Shown piece by piece: positions 32,700-45,386 of a stretch of DNA of 64,000 nucleotides. Under the pieces are notes generated by a model. That model had not been told where the DNA came from. It saw only the letters and a program-made list of their open reading frames with translations, and did no database searches. A program made the translations under genes and the position numbers. Source of the stretch: Muricea muricata (lineage: Eukaryota; Cnidaria; Anthozoa; Malacalcyonacea; Plexauridae); assembly GCA_963855995.1 (NCBI GenBank), contig OY979723.1, forward strand, positions 4,376,884 to 4,440,883, read 5' to 3'. Position 1 is the first letter of the stretch. Each line of letters begins with the position of its first letter.

Positions 32700-34693
32700 T
32701 ACTAAACTTGATATTGACTGAGAAAGGTTTAAAAAAGCTAGGAACGAAACAACCACTAAACTAAGGCAAGCCAAAAGAGATTATTTCTCCCAAAAAGTCT
32801 CGACCAATAAGCAAAATCCCAAGGCTGCTTGGAAGACAACTAATACTTTGCTTAGTAAACAATATTAACCATCTAAAGTAAATGAATTAAACGTAAATGA
32901 TATGAAATTGGCCAAGTCAAATGATATTGCAGAAGGCTTCAATAATTTCTTTTCCAACATTGGGCCAAGTTTAGCTGAGGAAATTGGTACAGCAGAATGT
33001 CATTTTAACGACTACCTTGATAAAACTGATTCTGAATTTACTGCATTCCAGTCAGTTACTGTAAGCCGTGTTTGTCAATTACTGTGTGAACTACCTGGTA
33101 GTAAAGTTACTGGGCTGGACAAAATATCAGGCAAGATAATCAAACTGGCAGCACCAATAATTTCTGATACATTGACTCACATCTTTAATCAAGAAATTAC
33201 CCTATGCACTTTTCCACACGAGTGGAAGATTGCAAGAGTAATTTCCCTTTTCAAGAATGGCAAACGTAGCTTGCCAGGTAATTATCGACCTATTTCTATC
33301 TTATGTTAAAGTAAAGTTATGGAGCGCATCCTACATAATCAGCTTTATGAATATTTAACTGCAAAGAACATACTGCCTGAGCATCACTTTGGTTTCAGAA
33401 AATTCCATTCAACAGCTTCAGCTCTACTTGATTGTACAAATGACTGGTACATTAACATTGATAGAAAATTGTTCAATTTGGTTGTATTTATCCACAAAAA
33501 AAAGGTATTTGATACTGTTGGCCATGAAATTTTATTGCAAAAACTAATGCATGTTGGAATCACAGGAAATGCATTCCTGCTACTGAAGTCGTATTTAACT
33601 GAACGTACACAAAGATGTTACGTCAATGGATCCATTTCACGTGAAAGAGTGTAAAATTTGGTGTGCCCCAATGGTCTATTTTGGGGCCACTGTTCTTTTT
33701 ACTATATATTAACGATTTACCTACATGTCTGGATAAAACAAAACCACGACTGTTTGCTGATGATACAAATGTCACAGCAGCTAGTGAGTGCTTACACGAT
33801 ATTGAAAATGCAGTAAATTCAGATTTAGAAAATCTTCGATAATGGCTCTTGGCAAACAAGTTGAGCCTAAACGTTGCTAAAACTGAATTTCAAATTATTG
33901 GTACAAAGCCAATACTGAAAAAGCATCTGCAGAACAGCTTAAAATTCATATTCAGAACAAACTGATGAAACAAGTTTTTCAATGCATAACGTTAGGTGTG
34001 ACTCTTGATGAAAATCTTTGTTGGAAAGTTAATACAAATGCATTATGTAAAAAGATATCATCTGGAATTTACGCTCAGAATCATATTAAAGAGCATGTTG
34101 ATACTCTTATCGGTGTACAATGCTATAATTCAACCCTATTTTAGTTACTGTTGCGAAGTTTGGAATGTACACGGCAAAACTCAATCGTTACGTCTACAAA
34201 AACTTCACAATAGAGCTGCCCGTATTATAGCACATGTGCCAAATTAGATAGATCAGCAAACAGTACTGAATATCTTAGGTTGGGAACCGCTCAAACAACA
34301 AAGGGAAAAAGCAAAAGCAAAAATGATGTTTAAGACCCCGTTCTCACGATACCGGCAGAGTTTGAAAACGGTATGAAATTCTTACATTTAGGGGTTACGT
34401 TCACACGATGCCGGTATGAAATTGTGTGAAACCGTAATGCTAACCGCAAGAGTTTGAAAACGGTATATGTACCGTAAAAGTTTGAAACCGAAAATCGCTA
34501 CTCGCTGCATTTGAAAAAGCACGATCCTTGTAAATAGACAGCTTCTTAATATTTGGTTCATATACCTGCATGATTCTTTATTCTTTCATTCATTGTAAAT
34601 ACTTATTAATATTTTACACGCCCATTGTGGAAACCATGCAGCATTAGCTGACAATGTTAGCGTTGTTAAATAAAGTTATCATCATCATCATCA
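32700..34693 (+). pseudogene. LINE reverse transcriptase with (ATC)n tail
   Basis: The linker KARNETTTKLRQAKRDYFSQ begins near 32730. The RT ORF 32902-33309 has FNNFFSNIGPSLAEEIG, VTGLDKISGKIIKL, LPGNYRPISILC; 33319-33654 has EHHFGFRKFHSTASALLD. Then LFADDTNVTAAS (catalytic) near 33750 and KLSLNVAKTEFQIIG near 33865, each in a different frame or after stops. The C-terminal part ends near 34333 (KQQREKAKAKMMFKT). The 3' end is AATAAAGTTATCATCATCATC at 34671-34693, a LINE tail with a short ATC repeat. A foreign segment lies at 34335-34500. It is a CR1/L2-group element, 5'-truncated. Confidence 0.87.
34335..34500. mobile_element. Insertion rich in ACCGTTTTCAAAC-like repeats
   Basis: About 165 bp within the LINE 3' region contain repeated gagtttgaaaacggtat (34359, 34450), cacgataccgg / cacgatgccgg (34347, 34397) and gtttgaaaccg (34478). 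The motif style resembles the subterminal arrays of the element at 35499-39570, so it may be the end of a related element. No terminal inverted repeat was resolved. Confidence 0.45.
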
Positions 34694-35498
34694 CCTGATG
34701 TGTGTGGCAAGTTCAGCTTGTCATAGCCTACGAAACAAATTTGTCGTGACCAAATGTTTTAAACGGAGTGATTCAAGGTTCTTGCTTATATTCGCTCTAC
34801 TTTTGTATCGAGCACTCTATTCATATGATTCTAGACTTAGTATATTTACTGACACTCGCCTATTTCGCTCCTTTATTGCTGAGCACTCTGAGAGGTAAAA
34901 TGGAACCGGTCAACCTTGGATACCTGACAAAGAACATACCTATCGCGCAACCGAAAGATTACTCTGGTCGAAAAAACTGAATCATTCCTACGACGCGTCA
35001 GATGGAAAGTGTATGTGATAAATATTATGCAGTTTTGCCATTATTGTGTGCGACACTTACTCTGATCTGGCAATTTGTAAAGATTTCCTAATTTTTAAAA
35101 GATGATTCTGCCGACCTTCTTTGAATGACAGCCATGATGGATGTAGGAATTTTAACAACAACAAATTTGAGAGGATGACTTCCATTTTCACATCACTCAC
35201 TTTGAAACCCAGCAATAAATAGTTTTGTTTAGAACATAAGGAAGTCTGTGTTTACTTTACAACCGTAGCAATACCGTAAAGCGTCAGTAGTTAATTAAGT
35301 CAATCATTTACTCAGCATATACACATGCACAATTAAGAAGCTAAAGTTGATTTTGCATTAAATTTACCGCTTGAATCTTAACGTGTAATTGGATAAAATC
35401 TAGGGAACAACAACTATGAAACATGTTTATTGGTCATGCTATAAATTGGATTTCAAGGAAGTTCATCTAAGAGTTTTTGTACTGTTTTTTTCTTCAAG
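34694..35498. other. No gene recognised
   Basis: Short chance ORFs only; no repeat or splice-consistent exon found. Confidence 0.4.
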
Positions 35499-36426
35499 AG
35501 AAATTGTGACCCTCTTTGGGAAAACATACGTTAACGCTTTGAAAAAAACGCTGTAGAAACCGTTTTCAAACCGTTTATTAGCCGTGATAACGGGAAGCGC
35601 AAACCGTGATCGAGATTAGGATGACCGTGATAACAGTTAAAATAAGTGTGAAAACACTTTGGTCTTTGCGTGATAACACTTTTATCTGTGCGTGATAACA
35701 CTTTGACCTATCCGTGAACACGCTTTGAGCTATCCGTGATTTTTTATCTAAGCGTGAGAACTAATTCCCCCATTTTGCTTTAATCCATTTTGTTTGCCAG
35801 ATAATACGGTTCAACTTAAACCGCTTACCGGATAATCTAATCGTCAGAGTTGCACGGATCAAATGGCATTCCGCTAATTCGAGCAATAGGTTTATTCATA
35901 CATTTACTGTAAAAGTCTTGCTACGGTATGGCGATACGCATAAAATACTTGCTTGCTTTATACGTGACATGTTAAGTGACAAATTGTCCCTGGTAAACAA
36001 AATTAAAGATTCGAAAATCAAACGCTGTGCTCGAAGATCTGCTAAAACTGCGCGCCGTGAAAATACATGTACATTCAAATTATTTATATTGCTAAACATG
36101 TATGTTTGCTGATATACAAAAATTGTAGGATTATGGATTTAACTGCATTTAACTATAGTTGTATTGAGGACCGTAATACATTGAGCCGTGTTAAACCATG
36201 CATGTATACAAAGTTGTATACATATCGGTGGTAGTCCTACAATATCTAGCTAAAATTAAACAATATAAAGCTGATATAAACACAAAGCCTCTACAAAGAA
36301 GGTATACATTGTTATTCTGGCCTTACAACTGAAATGAATCCCAACTGTTCGCAGGATACTGCTTATAGACAACTTTACGCCAACTGTGTATATGTAGCCA
36401 AATAATATAAAAATATTTCTGCTTCT

Positions 36427-36520
36427 ATAATAATAATAATAATAATTTATTCATTTAAATATAGCGCATATAGTTTACGTTAAATACTCAAAGCGCTGTA
36501 CATGTAAAAACCTATACTAA
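36427..36520. repeat. AAT microsatellite with retroelement-tail-like sequence
   Basis: (aat)n at 36429-36448 followed by tttattcatttaaatatagc and caaagcgctgtacatg, which looks like the terminal part of a dispersed short retroelement. Its identity is not certain. Confidence 0.4.
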
Positions 36521-37809
36521 ACGGTAAGTAGTATTATGACTCTAATATAGTAGATAACGTTAAAATATACACTAATGAATATATCTACAATAAGAATAGT
36601 AAAATACCAAATGTCCTTAAACTGTCTATTAAAGCCTATACACGTCGTATCTGTCTATATGCATTAAGTGAAGTCATGATTTCTCGCTTATACACGTAGC
36701 TGATTTCAAAACAAAAAAGCCTAGACTTCCAACTAATATAACCAAGCTCTTACGCGCCGCGCTTCAGACACTGTTCCAAATAATAAACAAACAAACATTA
36801 TCATATCATTACCAATAGCTAGATATTAAACGCACCTCTGATCTTTTACAACATATATGCATGGCATTCGTGGTATTTAGACTGGATTTCAGCATTACGC
36901 TGCCACCATCTTGGTCAATATATCGTTACCAGAATGAATATTCATAAATAGATAAGACATTTTCGAAAAAATAGTATCACTTGCAGGCATATTTTATTAC
37001 TTCAATACCAAATGACTGGTAATGGTTTTTTGACATTCGATCATTCGCAAGCGGCTTATTTGATTGTCATTTTGTTTGCCATATTTCCTGCTTACTGTGA
37101 CTGCCTCTTTGGACAGACTGCCTGTTGCTAATTGCACTGACATATAGATCCACGCATACTGGCCTGAAAATAGTATTTGAGGTTGCTCTCTCAACTTTTC
37201 AATAAAATCGAATGCTGCATAGTTTAAAATAAATATCTGAACAATAATATTTATTATTTGGAGTAATCAAATGAGCGGATTTGAATCGAGGAAGATGTCA
37301 AGTATCTAATTATGGTTAAAGACTAAAATCAGCTTTAAACTGGAATAACTTCTAAAAAAGCACGGTGACAAATTACATTGGTCAATTTAATTCCCTAATG
37401 GAAGTAGATTTCAACTGATTTTCAACCAGTTCTCCATAGTGAATGAAATATCTGCGACTTCGACCAGCAATATTTATCTCATTCGTATTTACTCAAATTT
37501 CCTTCTATATAATTTTACAAAAACTGTGGCATCCAAAACTAATAAGCTGTCGATTAAATAATTAGCAGGCTAGGTCTGTGTTTACAGCTTAGCAAACTCG
37601 CAAAAAGTTTTCGTTACTCGGACAATTATTTTTTTCCGTTTGGAAAGGAAATAGCGCGATTTGAATGTGTGGAGGAGATTGCAACTTAAAGATAAGTAAC
37701 AGCTGTAGACTTGTAACTGTCTCTGATATAATCAGCGGAACATATAGACCATTCCGAAGGAAGGCTTATATAGCGATCTGGCTTCGTCTTAAAGAACACT
37801 ACAAAAAGT

Positions 37810-37865
37810 AGCCTGCGTGCAGACCCTAACCACGTTTCGTGATTATTAGGGTCTGCACGCAGGCT
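37810..37865. repeat. Perfect 20-bp-arm hairpin
   Basis: The left arm AGCCTGCGTGCAGACCCTAA (37810-37829) and its exact complement (37846-37865) are separated by 16 bp. It is probably a very short foldback MITE inside the 4.1-kb element. Confidence 0.9.
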
Positions 37866-39570
37866 AAGGAAAAAACGTTGGGGATCGAATCAGTACTAAA
37901 AGTATAAGTGTGTAGAGAGTACTGTAAAACATAATAAGTCTTATCTTTATCCATGAAACAGGTGTAAATGAACAGAACTATGTCAACTTAAGCTTCTTAT
38001 TTCTGGTTGAGTTGGATTCGTAAAAATCACTAACGCACGGCTTATACTTTATTACAGTATGTACTGTTTACTAACTGTTTAACTGGCCAGCGGCATACTG
38101 TCGATATGATGTTGTCGAGTATACTAATATAATAGTAAAATATCCAAAAGAAAACAAAACAATAATACGGGTTATTTGTAGTGGCCTTGTAAGTAAAGGT
38201 TGCATGCACATTAAGCAGATACTTGAATTTAAATTGCTGGCAGTTTAAGTGGATTAATTTTTCCTCAAGAGTTATTTGACACGCACGTGCACGCAATCAT
38301 GCACAACACCATTATCGAATATATATAGAACGGCGAATAGATAGCAAAATAGCTACAGTAGACTGGTTCTGAAACGTTCGTTGGTTGTCTAGTCATCTTG
38401 CATCTTGCGCGTTGAGGACAAATATGAAACTTTAGCGTGCGTCAAGCAGAATCCATGCATAAACCCATTAACTGTAAACCGAAATACCTGTATGTATTAA
38501 TTCGTGTATGTTTCGTAATACATTCCTGACTGCTAGCTTAGGAGATTGTGCGAACGGGATCTTGAATATTTCCTATGAAGTATGTGATGTAGCTGGTTTA
38601 TAGATGAACCTATATTGCACTATACAAAATTTCTGTTTTATGTGATGGTTTATTTTGGCCAACAAAAGAACACTGTTTAGCAATTAAAGAACATGCAGGC
38701 GACATCACAGACACAAGTATAAAGACATCGCAAGGTAATTGAAAGATTTCCAGTTATAACTTATGCATAATCGTAAATATATATAAACAGTTCAGAAAGA
38801 TTATAATGAAAGAGTTGTATTCAGTGGCTTTAAATGCAGCCATATATACATACTGATTTAAAGGGCAAATACAGTATATATTTCACTACCTAAACAATAC
38901 AAATAGAGTTGAGATTTGACGTTTCCAGCCAAGGCCCGAGCCGGAAGATATTAATAGTAGAAATTAGCTACTACACACAGATATGCGTAGTTGCGCTATT
39001 TGTGCGGTATATCTATATTTTTCTATATTTTTGCGCGGTATATCTATATTTTTGACTCATCTATATTTTTACGCATATAAATCATATTAGAAAGATGTAA
39101 ACATAAAAAATTGTAATTGGGAAGCAGAATTCCATGTATGATGCACTTACACAAAGACATTGCGTGAATGGAGCATTGATAAAGATCTTAGACAGTAAAA
39201 CTTCATCATCTAATCAGAAATCCAGTCAAAATTAATCACATATGCACGGACGGAAACACTCTGCTCGACTCGGTTGGGTAGAAAGTTGCTGGGTTAATCC
39301 TAATCCCTGAAGGCGTGAATCAAAAATTCTGAAACCAGGAATAACATTCATCTGTGAAAACGGATGGTTCTATCTGTGAAAACGGGCAGTTCATCGCGTG
39401 AAAACACTTTAACCAAAGTGTGAAAAAAAATTATGGTACCGTGTTCACACTTTGGAAGGCCGTGATCACTCCTTGAGCAAACCGTGCCGTGTCCGTTTCG
39501 AATCCGTTCTTTTTCTCATTTTCACGCTAAACCGTTAACGTATGTTTTCCCAAAGAGGGTCACAATTTAA

Positions 39571-42500
39571 GTTTCGAGAAGATAACAGATATTAGTGATA
39601 AGCAATTTAGTTCTAGAAAGCGTATCTTAGGAAAGTGTAAGTGCGTGCTCTAGAAACTTCGACACGATATTAAAACGAACTAATATAGGCTAAAAATTGC
39701 AAGGCCATATAGCCAAACTTTTCATTGCGTTAAAGTTGTACGTTTGATAATTTTATAGAGCTTAATGCCAACGATTCTCTCAGAATGAAATATGATTTTA
39801 CGGAATTATTGTCGACATTTTGATGCGCGCTGACTTTAAATCCAAGATAAATTAAGTTTTATTCTATCACAAAATCAAGCAATGACAACCAATGTATGGT
39901 CTTTATATGGGTTTAAATGCCCAATTACATGATAACGAAAGCCATCCACACAAGACACTTGTTTTGTTTATATTTCTGCCATGTATGAAGACGTTTACAT
40001 ATGAGAAAGTTTTCTATATGACATGTTTTCATTCGGCAAGTTTTATTCGTTCGTCTGTTAACGCTTCTTTTCCAACTTATTGAAAAGCTAGCGCGTTGTC
40101 AAAGTACAAATTTGCCTGTGTGTAGTACAGTCAACAAAGGTGACTTGTCCACGAAAAACCTGTCATAAGATGACTGATGATGATGATTGCCAATTCCATG
40201 CAAATATTTACACCCTGGTTTTAAAATGTTGGTAATCCTTATTAATGTCAAGAATATGGCAGACTATCAAAAATAACGAGATGTGATTGGCTCAAGAAAA
40301 TATTTGCCCTGGTTAGTAAATCCGCCGTACTGAATTTAATTAACTATAACTATACTGGAAAGATAACTCCTATAATTACTGCCCATGATGAGGTAAAGCC
40401 GGCAAGCGACTAAAATGACTTTCAAAAGGACTCGGGAAAATTTTCATGCAAGGAGTGCAGAACTGACAAGAAGTTTGTTTTCGGGCTTAAATATGCAAGT
40501 AATGCGCAAATAATGTTTTTAATAGGAAAAACAATTGGGATTTCAATTTTATACGTTAAATAATTCTCACAGTCCTGCATCTATCTTAACCTAAATTAAT
40601 TTATGAGGTATTATATGTTTATATTTTGCAGAATCTACAAAGGTATAAATGTACCGATGTTACATTTGCATTTTAACTCTAAAGATATGTTCTGAAATAC
40701 CATGACAGTTGTCTATCTTATTTTGTATTGAATGCTTGATATTCTTGGTAACTTTGAGCTCCTAGTTCCTGCTTCAAACCCACCAAAACAAGAAAAAATT
40801 GAAGTTTTTCAAATTGTGCTATTCTGTGCCTCATACCTTTTCCCATTGCTGAAAAACCAGGGTGTCAACCACGGCCAAAAATACAGCGTTAACGTTAAAT
40901 GTGCGGTTTTCCCAGTTACTACAATTACCCAATTTAGGTGAGTCAAAACAGAGTTATAATATAAATATTTAGTTAAATCTGTTTTCGCATCTGATATTAG
41001 ACCAGTGCTCAGTATTGTATTTTTTTTTCACAGGAATGAATCAAAGAAAACTATATTCATTTTTCAAAACCTGTTTTCGTTTAGACTCATTTGCATTAGA
41101 ATATATGGTTACCGTATAATCTAATACCTAATTAGTACCATGATCTAAATATTTTGACAGTGATGCATGGTGTTATATATTTGTTCAATAATGCTCTCAG
41201 AATGTGAGCAATGGCATTTCAAAGGCCCAACCATTTAAAAAAATTGAAAGGAGGCGTGCTCTTGTATTCAGACTAAATTTCCCAGTTTCAATTAAACGCA
41301 GAATTTTTGTTGCTCCTCGCTAACACCCTGAAAACAAGGTTTTACAATCCGCTTATTTGTCGGTGGTTTGCCGATCACCTGTCAGGAACTGGTCACTCCA
41401 AATGAAAAATAAGTGTGTAGACGTGTCTATTGTTCTTCTACATAAATTGTATCATAATATCTCCCAAGTATATCTAGAGAGTTTCAAACTTTTTGCTAAA
41501 TTTTGTTCTCCTTCCCTAATATTTCAACAGTCATTTTATTTTGACTATTGTAAACGTTCGCAAAAAATAGTCATCAAACTATGTCTTAACCTAAAAAGGG
41601 AAATGCAAGAGAATTTAAAAGGTGTAAAATTCACTGATTTAAAACGTGCATTTTCCAAAAAAATTACAAAATTAATGGGACTACCTACAAAGCACGGCTT
41701 GCCCCCCCCCCCCCGCTTGAGTTATTTGTTCCAGTATACTTATAGTTCAATGGTTGAAAGTTCTCTTGAAAGAACGAAATAAACTATAGAGATTAGAAAA
41801 GATTAAAAGGGGCATTTTAAGATAAATTCAGTCAAATGAAAGGTACAAATTGAAGCATGGTAATGGAGACCAAATTTAAGACCCGGATGTATAGTTGTGC
41901 GTATATTGGCTGGTTATTTACACGACAAGAGATCGAGAAACCTAGAGGAATATTTTTTCCGATTTTTTCGCACTCAAAGTTTTTTTTACGTAAAAACAAA
42001 GGTGAAGATGTTAAAGACTAAAGCAGGATTGCCTTGAACATTTTGAATTTTGTGTTATGAATATTATAGTATGTTTAATATTGAGTATTTGTGAGCGAGA
42101 ATTAATGCAATTTTTGTATTTTATTTTTTGAAAAAATCATATGAACACACTTGATAAGTCATGAATACATCGTAGTGTTGTTGTTCAACACCTTGTTGCA
42201 TTTCTAAAATAATTTTATTGAATGTTTCGAGGAAAAAAGTTCAATTTGTGTCCAGATGATGGATAATTTGGCAGCCATTTGTGCCTTTCGGGCACAGTTT
42301 CTCGCAATCCGGACCTCCTATCCGGTAAATAACATATTATGTATTATAGTACAAAAGTGGTTTTTCTTTCGCACTTTAAACATGATTTAATTTTGAAACG
42401 CTTTGCATGGCGGAAGCATTTGTAAGGCTAAACATTTCACTAAGAATGTAACAAATAGTTTTTTGAAGCTAAGTAATGTCTTAAAAGCTTTCTGTATTAA

Positions 42501-43259
42501 AAACAAAAATTATGTATACATGATAGCTACATTATAACGATGATTTATACAGTATTGTGATTGCTTGTATTATATAAAGTATTGCTTCAAATCTGAACTG
42601 GTGGTACTGGCCCAGTGTGAGAAGACATCAACTTTTGTATATTCTTCCAAAATTGTGATGAAAATCTCATTCATATATGCCTTATGACATGCTAGCAAGT
42701 ACGACCATTCAGACTCAGGTGCAGAAGCATGGTCAAATTAAGGTCAACTAAGCTTATACGTAATATAATATATAAAAAATACTTTAATGGGTCAGCTTTA
42801 TGGCAGACTGAAAATTTTGTTGCAATTATTGCAGGCTTGATTCTATCGAAACGTTTGAAAATAAGATTAGTAAAGCACTATCCATTACTGACTAAAAATT
42901 CCAATGTTAGTACAGATGTCATAAATTATACAAATATTTGTTCCTACCTGTTATCATGGGGAATACTCAATGCATAAATGCGAAGTAAATTTACAAATTT
43001 CAAATCGAAGTTTGAAAATTGCTTGCCAACTTTGACACGTAATTATGAAATTCCCCGCCCACTTCTCAATTTCTGAATATAGCTTGGAACTTGAGCTATA
43101 TTTGTTTGCCGTTTAACACGTGGTTACTCCACAGCTAACCTCAGTGCAGCTGCAGCTTAACTAGTTTGGTTCAGCAGTTTTACCATAATATAGAAACAAA
43201 AAAATAAGAATAAACAAATCTTAGTTTATATATTTACAGGGATCATTACTAAAAGGATT
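39571..43259. other. No gene recognised
   Basis: 3.7 kb of AT-rich DNA. The longest ORF (41357-41782, 141 codons, Lys- and Phe-rich, with a 13-C run at 41702-41714) has no recognisable domain. No repeat structure stood out. Confidence 0.45.
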
Positions 43260-44250
43260 TAATGCTGAGAAAGCCTTTTAAAATAAATCAGGGCATTTGC
43301 TTTAACCCATAATATGTTCCAAAAAAGGCAGCATGATAAGAGAAATTTATTTTCTTAAATTCAGTATTAGGTTTGGATAACACCAAATCAGTATCACTGT
43401 TTCGTAGATTTCGAGATACACTAGAGGTCTTTAGTCTATTTAGGTCGCCCATCAAAACAATTTCCCAATTTAAGTACACTGCTTCAACTTTAGTTAATAC
43501 ATCAATGAGGTGATCGACCACAGCTAAATCCTACTACATGGATGGTGGTCCATCTCACAAAGAATAATTGATGATATCCCTCGTGCATGTTTCGTGGGTC
43601 GTAATTTTGACCAAATGACTTCAAAAGATGGAGTGATTATATTATATTCGACAGAATGTCAACTTTCATTTGATTTTGAGCGTAAACACAAACCACACCA
43701 TGGGTCTTCACGACTCTATCCTTACGAAATATATTGTGCCCTGGAATTTTCACAACGGAGTCTGGTATAGCTTGTCTTAGCAATATCTCCGTAAAAACAG
43801 CCTTTTCGGGTGCAATTTTGTTAACAGCTAAGCGTATTTCATAAATTTTTGGCAACAGGGACATAACATTCGATAAGATAAATCTTGGAACAAACATTCT
43901 ATTATTCACATTGTGTGTCTGGGTAAAATTTGCATGAGGAATTATTACTAAGTTATTACGATTTCTTGTTTTAGCACCAACATCTCCTCTAAAGGTATTG
44001 TTACGCAAGGATATTCGTACGGCTACATTATTATCAGTTTCGTTTAGTTTTGGTATATTAAAATTATTTGTTAACGAACAGCTTGTTTTACTTCTAGCAG
44101 CTCCGCACTCCGCATCGGTTGTCAAAGCATTATGGCTCAGGCTAATAACTGAAAGGAGAATGGGGAGAGATCGTGGGAGGGTGTGGGAACAGAGAGTGAT
44201 ACGATGGGAACTGGAGCGGAAGGTACCTGTAGTTACGATGATCCGCATAA
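43260..44250 (-). pseudogene. LINE endonuclease fragment
   Basis: A minus-strand ORF from 44248 (203 codons to 43637) has a signal-like N-terminus. It then enters the start of an APE-type endonuclease: FILSNVMSLLPKIYEIRLAV, then FTEILLRQAIPDSVVKIPGH, NIFRKDRVVKTHGVVCVYA. After a frame change, 43521-43288 gives LIDVLTKVEAVYLNWEIVLM followed by GDLNRLK, the catalytic GDFN-like block. No reverse transcriptase follows. Confidence 0.8.
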
Positions 44251-45382
44251 AAAGGGGTGGTTAATATTGGGTTGCAAAGACTACAAAAGGGAAGTGTAGC
44301 CATTCCAACTTTGAAAAGGGCGTTGCGTGATATTATGAGATCGAAGGTTGGAAGTACTTTGTAAAGGAACGCGCGAAAGGCTCAAATGATCTTGTTTGCT
44401 CAGGAGAGGTTTCACGTGGGCGAAATCACACCTCGAATCCTTTGAAAAGACGCCTCTTCTGCGCAGTAACGGACAAAAAACCAATTTGGGTGAGTTATGG
44501 TGTTTATTTTGAGAATTATTCATTAGATTTTTGATACGAAAATCACATTTAACACACCGACCGCTTCGAAGTATAAAAAGACAAAGCGTGATGAATTATG
44601 GTAATTTATTCTGTGATGAGTCTGTTTTGATTGGAATTCTGTTTAAATATTCACATTATTAGGCATATCGGCGTTTTCTGCGTATTAGATTCATTTTTAA
44701 AAAAAGGAATTTATAATATATTCAGTTACCTGATTTGTGTCGGAGTTTAAAACACCACGCTGATTACTTGCTGTATGCACGAGCTCGTCATAGTATTGTT
44801 AATGGGACTGTTGGTCATATCATTGTTATTTATTACTTTGAAGATTGAATTCATAAGAGACAGTAAGCTTGACCTAAGAAGCAATTTCTCGTCTACATAT
44901 CTCACTATCTTGCTTGCAAATAACAGCTCCAAAATAGTTTTATTTAAATTGCATCGAATCAATTTCAGTCATTAGATCACTTGTAATGTCCACTATAGGC
45001 TTGCAATACCTGCTTTTCGACTAGCGAATTGCGATACAGATGGTTCAATCAGTTCATTGCTCTCTATAAACAGCTTTTGGGAACAAGGAACGCGCCATTT
45101 AATGATGTATTCCTCTTCCCCTCCTTCGCTTTTGGACATTTTAACGTCTCCATCAACCAGGGAATTTCTTGGCTATTAAGTTTAGTGCTTCGGTAACAAA
45201 CCTCATAGATATGTTTCACTGTCGTATGTTAGGCCGTTAAGATCATTCACAATTGGTTTAAAAACGAAGATTATATTTCAAAAAATAGCGAAGCGAAAAG
45301 CACACGTCAGACACGCTTGCCAAAGCCTGAGTATTCATTTATACAAAGTTTGAAAAAAGAACAGCAGATACGGAATATTTCA
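44251..45382. other. No gene recognised
   Basis: Only short ORFs; no splice-consistent exon, repeat or inverted structure noticed. Confidence 0.4.
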
Positions 45383-45386
45383 CTAA

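Larger units (their letters stand above)
35499..39570. mobile_element. 4.1-kb inverted-repeat element with subterminal arrays
   Basis: The left end AAATTGTGACCCTCTTTGGG followed by AAAACATACGTTAACG (35501-35536) is exactly complementary to 39533-39568, about 36 bp. Inside the left end (35580-35765) are about eight units of a 20-30 bp repeat around CGTGATAACACTTT. Inside the right end (39350-39520) are similar units (CTGTGAAAACGG, GCGTGAAAACACTTT, GTGTTCACACTTTGG). The 3.5-kb interior has no ORF over about 70 codons and no transposase motif. It is a large non-autonomous DNA element; hAT-like by its subterminal arrays, but the class is not certain. No clear target duplication. Confidence 0.85.

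Noticed and set aside
41357-41782. 141-codon ORF
   Set aside because: Low-complexity Lys/Phe composition and a C homopolymer inside; no recognisable domain.
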